This document shows positions 1 to 5,790 of a DNA stretch of 6,920 nt, one piece after another. The position numbers were made by a program, and so were the translations under genes. This stretch comes from an uncultured Chloroflexota bacterium (GTDB taxonomy: Bacteria; Chloroflexota; Anaerolineae; Aggregatilineales; Phototrophicaceae), in NCBI GenBank assembly GCA_937870805.1, contig CALMZT010001283.1:1-6920 (forward strand), read 5' to 3'. Each line of letters begins with the position of its first letter. Position 1 is the stretch's first letter. A model generated the notes under the pieces. It was not told where the DNA came from, did no database searches, and saw only the letters and a list, made by a program, of their open reading frames with translations.

Positions 1-402
1 AGTTTCAGGCTGTCCGTCGCCAAACGGTCCATAGATAATCGTGCCGGGTCCGCCGGGCATGGAGCCGGGGACACCTTGCGCGCTGAGTGGGATTGTCGCG
101 GAGGGGCTAATCCAGAAGGGTGTGTTGCCTAGTCCATAGATGCGTGCGCTGAAGCTGCCCGTAATGCCGGCTTGTACATAAACAGTTTGTTCGGTATACA
201 GGTTGCGGATGGCGACTTGCGCGGCGGGGAACACTGCACCCGCTGCGCCTGTGATGGTCACGATACCATCCTCATCGGGCGCGGAGATGCTGATGAGCGA
301 CGCAATCGGCGGGTCGCCCTCTTGAGCCTGAGTCTGCGCGAAAGCTGTCGAAAGCGCAGCGGCACAAAGGAGCAGCAGCATAAGTAAAGACCAGCGTCGC
401 AC
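1..402 (-). CDS. Secreted Ig-like domain protein, 5' part (runs off the left edge)
   Basis: This is the N-terminal 134 codons of a gene that continues beyond position 1. Translation from the GTG at 402-400 gives a classical signal peptide: positive start (VRRW), a Leu/Ala-rich core to about residue 18, and a likely signal peptidase I cut after AFA (residues 20-22). The Cys at 13 is not in a good lipobox because Leu precedes it. Residues 37-90 look like one bacterial Ig-like or carboxypeptidase-regulatory-like beta domain (GIVTITGAAGAVFPAAQV, later GSFSARIYG). The rest is rich in Pro, Gly and Ser. An in-frame TGA lies three codons upstream of the GTG, and AAGGAG lies 10 nt before it, so the start is well bounded; the ATG at residue 8 would spoil the signal peptide. 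The ATG at 411-409 opens another frame that loses the signal peptide. It is divergent from the kinase. The exported location is well supported; the function is unknown. Confidence 0.75.
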   Translation of the reverse strand, partial: MRRWSLLMLLLLCAAALSTAFAQTQAQEGDPPIASLISISAPDEDGIVTITGAAGAVFPAAQVAIRNLYTEQTVYVQAGITGSFSARIYGLGNTPFWISPSATIPLSAQGVPGSMPGGPGTIIYGPFGDGQPET

Positions 403-412
403 CTTGTTTCAT

Positions 413-418
413 CTCCTT
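413..418 (-). promoter_or_regulatory. Shine-Dalgarno site for the GTG start at 402
   Basis: On the minus strand the sequence AAGGAG ends 10 nt before the GTG at 402-400. The spacing is slightly long, but this site decides the start: the nearer ATG at 411-409 is only 1-2 nt from the site and is in the wrong frame for the signal peptide. Confidence 0.6.
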
Positions 419-442
419 GAGGGAACTTCCACGCAAGGACAG

Positions 443-472
443 AGTATAGCGTAAGGACTGTGCTAACCGCAA
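443..472 (-). promoter_or_regulatory. Sigma-70-like promoter of the secreted-protein gene
   Basis: On the minus strand TTGCGG (472-467) and TATACT (448-443) are separated by 18 nt. This would start a transcript near 436, giving a leader of about 34 nt before the GTG start. Both hexamers are close to consensus and the position fits. There is no experimental support. Confidence 0.5.
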
Positions 473-575
473 AGTTAGAAATCGTGAGGTTTTGCACAGC
501 CGCGCAGTATTAGCTTATCTTTATGCAGGTGTATGAGAACATACATTCACGCAACACGTTCAGATGAATCCACTT

Positions 576-589
576 ACAGCACTGTAAAA
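576..589. promoter_or_regulatory. Perfect 14-bp dyad between the divergent promoters
   Basis: TTACAG, CA, CTGTAA form a perfect inverted repeat with 6-bp arms and a 2-bp centre, about 65 bp upstream of the kinase -10 box and about 100 bp upstream of the other promoter. The geometry suits a dimeric regulator binding site. It has no T-tract, so it is unlikely to be a terminator. Which protein would bind it cannot be told. The rest of the 403-703 gap is AT-rich and holds no gene I can support. Confidence 0.3.
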
Positions 590-629
590 AACCGACTCCT
601 AATTTTTGCGACAATTCATTTTCTTTTAG

Positions 630-658
630 GTTTTTTCTACTTGCCTCTACGTTATAAT
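630..658 (+). promoter_or_regulatory. Kinase promoter with consensus -10 box
   Basis: A perfect TATAAT at 653-658 lies 45 nt upstream of the kinase ATG, so a transcript would start near 665 with a leader of about 40 nt. The -35 region is poor: a T-run at 630-636 is the only candidate at 16-17 nt spacing. The ribosome site before the ATG is also weak (GGATAG at 694-699). Confidence 0.45.
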
Positions 659-703
659 AGAGGCATTAAGTTTTTATCACGTTTTATTGATGCTGGATAG
701 CCT

Positions 704-2620
704 ATGTCCATCACTGACCCGATGATCGGGCGCAAGCTCGGCGATTACACCATTCAAGAAATGCTCGGACAGGGTGGCATGGCGCGCGTCTATAAGGGCT
801 ATGACGAAAAACTTGATCGTTACGCCGCCGTCAAAGTCATCGACGCCCATCTGGTCGCCAGAGAAACCGAGTCCGAGTACCGCGAACGTTTCCGCCGCGA
901 AGCCCGCGCGATTGCCCGTTTGAACCATCCCAACATCGTCAAGATTTACCAGTTTGGCGAAGACGGACCCCTATACTACATGGCGATGGAACTGGTCAGC
1001 GGGCGCGACCTGCGCCAGATCATCCGCGATCACACCGTCAAGAGCGACACGATGGACTATGCCGAAGTGATGCGCGTGATGAACGACATCACCAATGCGC
1101 TGGATTACGCCCACAAAGAAGGTGTGATTCACCGTGATGTGAAGCCCTCGAACATCATGGTTGCGCCCAGCGGTCAGTCGATTCTGATGGACTTCGGCTT
1201 AGCATTGAGTGTACCCGAAGGCACGCTCGGCTCGACGTTCGGCAGCGTACATTACATTGCGCCGGAACAAGCGGTTTCGTCGGCACGCGCCGTACCGCAA
1301 AGTGATTTGTATTCGCTCGGTATCGTTCTCTACGAAATGCTTACCGGGCGTGTGCCATTTGATGACCAATCGACGATGAGCGTCGCGCTGAAACACCTTA
1401 GCGACCCACCTCCCGCGCCAAGTTCACTGAACCCGATGATTTTACCGCAGATTGAAGAAGTCGTGCTCAAGGCGCTGGACAAAGAGCCGCGCAAGCGCTA
1501 TGCCAATGGACAGGAATTCACGCGCGCGCTGGATCTCGCGTTCGGTTTCAACGCACCGTTGAACCTGGATGAGCAGTGGGGCAGCAACAGCTCGCGCCCC
1601 GATTTCATGTTCCCCAGAGCGCCTTCCACGCCGACTAAGCCAACAGGTGCCGATCCGCTGCACTACAACACAACCAACAAGGTCAAACCCATCTTGGGAA
1701 CGATGGATGACAGCCCAACGATCTCCGAAGCACGCCGCAGCCGTGCCTTTCTGTCGGAGGAGGCGAAGGCACACGCCTTAGATAAGTCCGGGGAAGATCC
1801 TCGTGACCGACTGCTGATGATCGGCGTGATCGTCGCGATTGTCGTGCTTGGCGGGTTAGGCTTAATCGCCCTCATCAATAATTTCGTCAGCGGACAGCCA
1901 ACGCCGACAGCGCTTGCTATTGCCGCAGCCACAGAGACAGAGGCAGTCACGCAGGAAGTGCTTGCGCCGACGAGCACTCTGCGTCCGACGAACACCGTGC
2001 TCCCAACAGCCACGCCAACTGATACACTGACTGATACGCCAGCAGCCACGACTACGCGCCGCCCGACGACTACGCCGCGTCCGACTGGAACGCCGACACA
2101 GGCACACACTGGTACACCAACGCCAACCGATACAGCGGAACGTACACAAGAACCCACTGTCGCGGTGGTGGTTGTGCCGACGCAAACCCCCGCGCCTGAA
2201 AATCCCGATGTGGTGCTGTACTACGATCACCGCACACTCGTTTTGGTCAACCGTTCGGAAGCGGCTGTTGACATCAGCGACCTGTATTTCATACGCACGG
2301 ATGCGGAAGGTCAAGAGAATATTTTTGAGGCAAATAACTGGACGAATGATGGGGTACTGACCAACTTCCGCCCGCAGAACTGCTTGCAGGTGTGGACAAA
2401 CAGCTTTAATTTCTTAGAGGAAGACGAGTCGGTATGTAGCAGTCGTCAGGGATGGCGGCAGTTGACCAGCGGACGTTTATTCTGGATTAGTAACGAAGAC
2501 GAGGCGATATTTGAAGTGCGGCGTGGCAGCCGACTGCTGGCAACGTGTCCTGCCAGCCCCAGCGCACGTACCGCCGATTTTGAGTTTGAGTGTGGCGTGA
2601 GCTTGTCGGGAGACCGTTAA
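704..2620 (+). CDS. Transmembrane serine/threonine protein kinase (PknB/STPK type)
   Basis: This 638-aa protein has an intact cytoplasmic Hanks-type kinase domain at about residues 14-280. Visible motifs are the Gly-rich loop LGQGGMARV (21-29), the ATP-anchoring Lys44 in AAVKVI, the helix-C Glu66, the catalytic loop HRDVKPSN (143-150, base Asp145), the metal-binding DFG (163-165), an activation segment with several Ser/Thr before APE (186-188), and Asp201 in SDLYSLG. All catalytic residues are present, so it should be active. A charged linker (about 290-368) follows, then one membrane helix (370-391), a Thr/Pro-rich stalk (about 399-500) and an external domain (501-638) that is beta-rich and has four Cys (560, 578, 615, 630). 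The architecture matches sensor kinases common in Chloroflexota and Actinobacteria; the external domain is not PASTA. Phosphorylation targets and the ligand are unknown. It has its own promoter and is divergent from the secreted protein. Confidence 0.95.
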   Translation: MSITDPMIGRKLGDYTIQEMLGQGGMARVYKGYDEKLDRYAAVKVIDAHLVARETESEYRERFRREARAIARLNHPNIVKIYQFGEDGPLYYMAMELVSGRDLRQIIRDHTVKSDTMDYAEVMRVMNDITNALDYAHKEGVIHRDVKPSNIMVAPSGQSILMDFGLALSVPEGTLGSTFGSVHYIAPEQAVSSARAVPQSDLYSLGIVLYEMLTGRVPFDDQSTMSVALKHLSDPPPAPSSLNPMILPQIEEVVLKALDKEPRKRYANGQEFTRALDLAFGFNAPLNLDEQWGSNSSRPDFMFPRAPSTPTKPTGADPLHYNTTNKVKPILGTMDDSPTISEARRSRAFLSEEAKAHALDKSGEDPRDRLLMIGVIVAIVVLGGLGLIALINNFVSGQPTPTALAIAAATETEAVTQEVLAPTSTLRPTNTVLPTATPTDTLTDTPAATTTRRPTTTPRPTGTPTQAHTGTPTPTDTAERTQEPTVAVVVVPTQTPAPENPDVVLYYDHRTLVLVNRSEAAVDISDLYFIRTDAEGQENIFEANNWTNDGVLTNFRPQNCLQVWTNSFNFLEEDESVCSSRQGWRQLTSGRLFWISNEDEAIFEVRRGSRLLATCPASPSARTADFEFECGVSLSGDR

Positions 2621-2671
2621 AAGTTGGATAGCTGATTTGGTCACCTTACGCACTTGCTCACTGTTGTGGAC

Positions 2672-2723
2672 GCTGGCAGTTCAAAACTGCCAGCTACGTG
2701 ATTTGGAAACCCGTGAACGGGTT
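2672..2723. repeat. Composite two-hairpin repeat, copy 1
   Basis: Hairpin A has arms GCTGGCAGTT and AACTGCCAGC (10 bp, perfect) around CAA, followed by TAC. Hairpin B (2708-2723) has arms AACCCG and CGGGTT around TGAA and is followed by GGA. The same order, loops and flanking bases recur at 5397-5449 with different but still paired stems. It resembles the dispersed hairpin repeats common in Chloroflexota and other large environmental genomes. Confidence 0.7.
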
Positions 2724-2734
2724 GGACGATTAGA

Positions 2735-2808
2735 GACGGAGTAAAGGAAGGGGGTCTACCTTTGTCGGGCGCACACGTAGGTGCGCCCCTACGAATGCGT
2801 ACTCCGTC
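2735..2808. repeat. Nested inverted repeat around a GC-rich hairpin
   Basis: Outer arms GACGGAGTA (2735-2743) and TACTCCGTC (2800-2808) are perfect 9-bp complements. Inside them sits a hairpin with arms GGGCGCAC (2767-2774) and GTGCGCCC (2781-2788) around a 6-nt loop, followed by CTACG. The inner part resembles the frequent GTAGGGGCGC-type repeat unit of several bacterial phyla. No transposase is nearby. Confidence 0.55.
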
Positions 2809-2883
2809 CTATTTGATTAAGAGCATAAACACCTGGAGCGGTAAACTGCGAAGGTAACTCATGGAGAAATCAATTAGACTGCG

Positions 2884-2907
2884 AACAATGGGCTTAAGCC
2901 CATTGTT
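2884..2907. repeat. Perfect 24-bp palindrome
   Basis: The half-site AACAATGGGCTT is followed immediately by its exact reverse complement, with no spacer. It lies about 60 bp beyond the stop codon of the transporter gene. It lacks a T-tract on either strand, so a dispersed repeat unit is more likely than a terminator. Confidence 0.6.
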
Positions 2908-2956
2908 GAGGTAAATCATTCGTGTTCGTTTTGATTTTCCCATCAGTTAAATGTCC

Positions 2957-2976
2957 TGCGTTACAGTATTAACGCA
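2957..2976 (-). repeat. Hairpin across the transporter stop codon
   Basis: Arms TGCGTTA (2957-2963) and TAACGCA (2970-2976) pair perfectly around a 6-nt loop and include the TAA stop at 2971-2969. On the minus strand it is followed by GGACATTTAA rather than a U-run, so it is at best a weak terminator or a 3'-end stabiliser. Confidence 0.35.
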
Positions 2977-3943
2977 TTGGCGCTTTATCAGCTTCATTTG
3001 GCAGTTCCATCTTTTGCAGGCGCGATGGACGCCGCAGCCAGCCATTCACGATGGAAATCCCCGCCAGAATCAACGCTGAACCGAGAATCAGGCGCGCGTC
3101 AATGAGTTCGTTGAGGAATATTGCGCCTAACGTCACGGCGACAATCGGCACGGCATAAGTCACCATCGCCGCACGCGACGCGCCCAAGCCCGCAATCACA
3201 TTGTAGAACATCAGATAAGCGATAAACGTGTTGAGCAAGCCGAGCGTCACCGTCCACAGCAGCACGTCACTGGTTAAACTGCTGTAGGAGACGGGCGCAC
3301 GCTCCCCGATGAGAGGCAGCAGGTACATCAGAATGAAGGTGCTGACTGCCGCCGCCGTCATTGACACCGTTGCGACGACGATGGTTTCGATGCCGCGATC
3401 TTTCAACATTTTGCGGCTGAAGCTCGTGCCGATGCCATAGCACAGCGAGGCAATGAGGATAGCGATCACACCGCTGATGTCGCTGCTCACAGGCGCGCCC
3501 GCATCAGCGCCCGAAGCACTGCGGCTGGTCAGCACGATAATCCCCACGAAGCTGAGGGCGATACCCATAATTTTTATCGGCGTGATGCGTTCGTCGGCAA
3601 AGGTGAAGTGCGCGATGATGAGCGCGAACACTGGCGTGCTGGCTTGTAAGACGCTGGTCATGCCGCTTTCGACTTTGCCCGGCTGCTCCCCCCATGCCAG
3701 CAGGAAAAAGGGTAAACCTGTGTTCACTAGCCCCAGCAAGACCAGCGCGCCCAGTGTTTTAGCATCACGCGGATAACGCCGCCCGGTGGCGAACAGCACC
3801 ACGTTCATGCAGATGGCGGCAATCCCGATGCGTGTGAAGGCTAACTGTGCGGGCGGAAGCTGTTCCACGACGATACGCATGAACAAAAACGACGACCCCC
3901 AGATGACCGTCAGCAGCCAGAAATAAATCCATGCACGTTTCAT
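2969..3943 (-). CDS. EamA/DMT-family membrane transporter
   Basis: This 324-aa protein is a drug/metabolite transporter superfamily permease with two EamA repeats (about residues 5-140 and 157-300) and roughly ten hydrophobic helices. Typical marks are WGSSFLFMR in helix 1 (15-23), the charged turn ADERITPIKIMG ending the first repeat (116-127), and VPIVAVTLGAIFLNEL in the second repeat (265-280). The length is normal for the family and the short C-terminal tail is charged and cytoplasmic. Family members export or import amino acids, nucleosides or other small metabolites; the substrate cannot be read from the sequence. I chose the ATG at 3943-3941: GAAAG lies 6 nt before it, whereas the TTG two codons upstream is less likely. 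The gene converges with the kinase and has no operon partner. Membrane location and family are secure. Confidence 0.92.
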   Translation of the reverse strand: MKRAWIYFWLLTVIWGSSFLFMRIVVEQLPPAQLAFTRIGIAAICMNVVLFATGRRYPRDAKTLGALVLLGLVNTGLPFFLLAWGEQPGKVESGMTSVLQASTPVFALIIAHFTFADERITPIKIMGIALSFVGIIVLTSRSASGADAGAPVSSDISGVIAILIASLCYGIGTSFSRKMLKDRGIETIVVATVSMTAAAVSTFILMYLLPLIGERAPVSYSSLTSDVLLWTVTLGLLNTFIAYLMFYNVIAGLGASRAAMVTYAVPIVAVTLGAIFLNELIDARLILGSALILAGISIVNGWLRRPSRLQKMELPNEADKAPMR

Positions 3944-3996
3944 AAACAACTTTCAGCTTATAACGATGGGCGATAGATGGAAGGCGGAATACGGAA

Positions 3997-4011
3997 GTGT
4001 AATATTTACAC
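3997..4011. promoter_or_regulatory. Operator-like dyad at the transporter promoter
   Basis: GTGTAA and TTACAC form perfect 6-bp inverted arms around TAT. The site lies just downstream of the candidate -10 box (4012-4017), where a bound repressor would block transcription of the transporter gene. A TetR- or GntR-sized dimer would fit, but no regulator gene is in the window. Confidence 0.35.
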
Positions 4012-4040
4012 AGGGTAAAGGGCAGAGGAGGAGGTGTCAA
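4012..4040 (-). promoter_or_regulatory. Candidate transporter promoter
   Basis: On the minus strand a perfect TTGACA (4040-4035) is followed after 17 nt by TACCCT (4017-4012), a weak -10 box. Transcription would begin near 4005, about 60 nt before the ATG. The spacing is ideal, but the poor -10 box keeps this tentative. A TTATAA at 3965-3960 is an alternative -10 box but has no good -35 box. Confidence 0.35.
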
Positions 4041-4065
4041 TACAGCGTGGCGCTAATTGGTCTCA

Positions 4066-4101
4066 CAGTAAAAAGGCAGCCCCAATGAAGGAAACTGCCT
4101 T
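4066..4101 (-). terminator. Rho-independent terminator of the PaaK-like gene
   Basis: Reading the minus strand, AAGGCAG (4101-4095) pairs with CTGCCTT (4079-4073) around a 15-nt loop, and the stem runs into TTTTT before ACTG. It starts 15 nt after the stop codon of the upstream gene (4116), which is the expected place. It would separate this gene from the transporter transcript downstream. Confidence 0.7.
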
Positions 4102-4115
4102 GTGAAAAGTATGGC

Positions 4116-5330
4116 TCAATCCCATTTGCGTTCGTCGCGTACCATGCGCTGTGCCGGGTCAATCACGCCCGCTTCAACGACTTGCACATCATCGACTTTC
4201 AGGCGCGCCGTCGTCTGTATATGCTGCTTGAGTGCCTCGCCAACGCTGACGCCTGCGTATTCGGGCTTCAACTGCACGCGAAGAGTCACATGATCGCGGT
4301 TGCCCATACGTGTGATGACTGCCTGCGCGTATTTGATCTCCGGCACTTTCATCACCGCCATGTGAATTTGATTGGGATGCAGGAACATACCACGCACCTT
4401 GATCGCCTCACCGCTGCGCCCATATAAACCGAGCAACTGCTGGCGTCCCTCGCAGGCAGCGTGCGCCTCAGGAGCAAGTGCGCCCAAGTCGCCTGTACCA
4501 AAACGTACCAGCGCATAGGTGTTGTTGAAGGTTGTCACCACGATTTCGCCAATTTCGCCTGCGGGAAGCGGCTGTCCAGTCTTCGGGTCAGCGATTTCGA
4601 TGTGTACGTCTTCGCTGATGCAGAAGCCCGGCACATCGGCTACTGAAAAGCCAATAAAGCCCAAATCCGCTGTACCATAGGCGTTGGTGGTCTTCATCCC
4701 ATATTCACCTTCAAAGCGTGCGCGCATCGAGGGGGTGTAGGGTTCGGCGGTGAAAAAGGCTTTCTTCAGCGACATTTGGCGAGGGTCGTGCCCCTGCCTG
4801 ATGGCAAGGTCGAAAAGAGTCGCTAAAAAGCTCGGCGTACCGACGTAGCCAGTGACTTGCAGCGTGTCGATGAGCGTGACCTGCAATTCGCTGTTGCCGG
4901 GTCCTGTCGGAATCACAGTACAGCCCGCTGCGCGAATGCCTTCGTCCATCAATAAGCCCGCTGGCGTCAAATGGTACATAAAGGTATTGATGACGCGATC
5001 ACCCTTGCCGAAGCCCGCCACTTTCAGCGCTTCAATTCCCCCGGCTGCCTGCTCATTGGGGCGCTGCGGGTCATAAATGGGTCCAGGCGAGATGTAGATG
5101 CGCGGCAGGGTGTCCAAATCCACCGCTAGAAAACCACCAAATGGTGGATTCGACTGCTGCATCTCGATCAAGCGGTCTTTACTGGTGACGGGAATTCTGC
5201 CTAAATCCTCGGCAGTTTGGATGTCGGAGGGATGGACACCTGCGCCGTCCATCATCTGACGAACGGCGGGCGCGTTCTCGTAGGCGAAGGCAAGCTGATC
5301 ACGTAAGCGCTGCGAAAGTGCTGTACTCAA
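4116..5330 (-). CDS. PaaK-like AMP-binding protein (phenylacetate-CoA ligase family)
   Basis: This 404-aa protein follows the phenylacetate-CoA ligase layout. It has an N-terminal helix AYENAPAVRQMMDGAGV (16-32), IPVTSKDRLIE (46-56), the A5-type NAYGTADLGF (216-225), the A7-type RFGTGDLGAL (276-285), and the hinge/A8-type GRSGEAIKVRGMFLHPNQI (304-322), then a small C-terminal domain. Such enzymes activate aryl or acyl acids to CoA thioesters through an adenylate in the cytoplasm. Two features are odd: the Gly/Thr-rich phosphate loop is replaced by SPGPIYDPQRP (81-91), and the usual C-terminal Lys (GKA-R-V) appears as DPAQRMV (391-397). Full ligase activity and the substrate are therefore uncertain. 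I chose the TTG at 5330-5328 because AAGGAG lies 10 nt upstream; extending the frame to 5423 would translate a hairpin repeat. The gene ends at a clear terminator and seems monocistronic. Confidence 0.82.
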   Translation of the reverse strand: MSTALSQRLRDQLAFAYENAPAVRQMMDGAGVHPSDIQTAEDLGRIPVTSKDRLIEMQQSNPPFGGFLAVDLDTLPRIYISPGPIYDPQRPNEQAAGGIEALKVAGFGKGDRVINTFMYHLTPAGLLMDEGIRAAGCTVIPTGPGNSELQVTLIDTLQVTGYVGTPSFLATLFDLAIRQGHDPRQMSLKKAFFTAEPYTPSMRARFEGEYGMKTTNAYGTADLGFIGFSVADVPGFCISEDVHIEIADPKTGQPLPAGEIGEIVVTTFNNTYALVRFGTGDLGALAPEAHAACEGRQQLLGLYGRSGEAIKVRGMFLHPNQIHMAVMKVPEIKYAQAVITRMGNRDHVTLRVQLKPEYAGVSVGEALKQHIQTTARLKVDDVQVVEAGVIDPAQRMVRDERKWD

Positions 5331-5340
5331 GGTGTGGCTT

Positions 5341-5346
5341 CTCCTT
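5341..5346 (-). promoter_or_regulatory. Shine-Dalgarno site deciding a TTG start
   Basis: On the minus strand AAGGAG ends 10 nt before the TTG at 5330-5328, the only start codon at a usable distance. The geometry is identical to that of the GTG-started gene at 402. Starts further upstream (such as 5423) have no such site and lie in repeat DNA. Confidence 0.55.
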
Positions 5347-5396
5347 TTGCTCAAAAATATCGAACATTCTATGAAGTGAAATGCTGGCTGCGCCGT

Positions 5397-5449
5397 CAGG
5401 GGTTCAAAACCCCTGGCTACCAAAAAACGGTAAGCCCACTGAAGGGGCT
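5397..5449. repeat. Composite two-hairpin repeat, copy 2
   Basis: Hairpin A has arms CAGGGGTT and AACCCCTG around CAA and is followed by GCTAC. Hairpin B (5433-5449) has arms AGCCC and GGGCT around a loop containing TGAA and is followed by GGA. The order, loops and trailing bases match copy 1 at 2672-2723, while the stem bases differ and stay paired. It sits upstream of the PaaK-like gene. The rest of 5450-5538 shows no gene or clear signal. Confidence 0.7.
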
Positions 5450-5538
5450 GGAAAGAGATTAACAGCTAAACAAAAATAGAGCCTTGTTAGGCTGTAAAGC
5501 ATTAAACCCCAACCCTAGTAATCGCTTTGTTCCTACAA

Positions 5539-5790
5539 CTAACCACTCATCGCTAACTGTTTTTTGGCTTCCTCAATGTGCCACTTCATAGCCATGCGCT
5601 GGAATTCGGCGAGCGCTTGTTCGCAGGCTGCGCGCGCGTCGGCGTGCAGATCCTGTGCCTGATACAGGCGCGCGAAATCCAGCGTCGTGATGGCGATACG
5701 TGGCTGGACGCCGCATTCGTTATGAATAGCAATACTTTGCTTGAGTGCATTTTCTGCATCTTCATACATGCCATTATGCGTATAGATGAT
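5539..5790 (-). pseudogene. C-terminal fragment of a TPR-repeat regulator, cut at the join
   Basis: These 83 residues and stop hold one TPR at about frame residues 170-195 (IIYTHNGMYEDAENALKQSI) and another at about 200-232 (DFARLYQAQDLHADARAACE), ending in a helix with QRMAMKWHIEEAKKQL. The style matches the C-terminal TPR arrays of Chloroflexota AAA-ATPase/cyclase or LuxR-type regulators. The missing N-terminal part should lie to the right but is replaced by unrelated GC-rich DNA. Base composition agrees with the left side of the window. Confidence 0.6.

Larger units (their letters stand above)
2621..2968. other. Non-coding gap rich in inverted repeats
   Basis: This 348-bp stretch lies between two convergent genes and holds no coding frame I can support. 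It contains at least five inverted repeats: 2672-2694, 2708-2723, 2735-2808 (nested, around 2767-2788), 2884-2907 and 2957-2976. None is followed by a good T-tract, so no clean terminator is visible for either neighbour, although several hairpins could slow polymerase. Confidence 0.7.

Noticed and set aside
258..497. Short minus-strand frames of 66 and 79 codons around the first gene
   Set aside because: They are other frames of the secreted-protein gene. Only the GTG frame gives a signal peptide and a beta domain and stays open to the window edge.
576..589. LexA (SOS) box
   Set aside because: The half-sites read TTACAG...CTGTAA, the reverse arrangement of the CTGT...ACAG pattern known for LexA in Proteobacteria.
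1663..2157. 164-codon minus-strand frame rich in Val, Gly and Ser
   Set aside because: It is the antisense shadow of the Thr/Pro-rich stalk of the kinase, whose repetitive codons give a repetitive but meaningless complement.
2672..2694. Rho-independent terminator of the kinase gene
   Set aside because: The stem is strong, but it is followed by TACGTGATTT rather than a T-run, and the same hairpin recurs elsewhere as a repeat.
2672..2907. CRISPR array in the repeat-rich gap
   Set aside because: The repeats are different inverted repeats, not direct repeats of one unit with regular spacers, and no cas gene is present.
3947..3949. TTG as start of the transporter
   Set aside because: The ATG two codons downstream has GAAAG at a normal distance, and the TTG adds only two residues.
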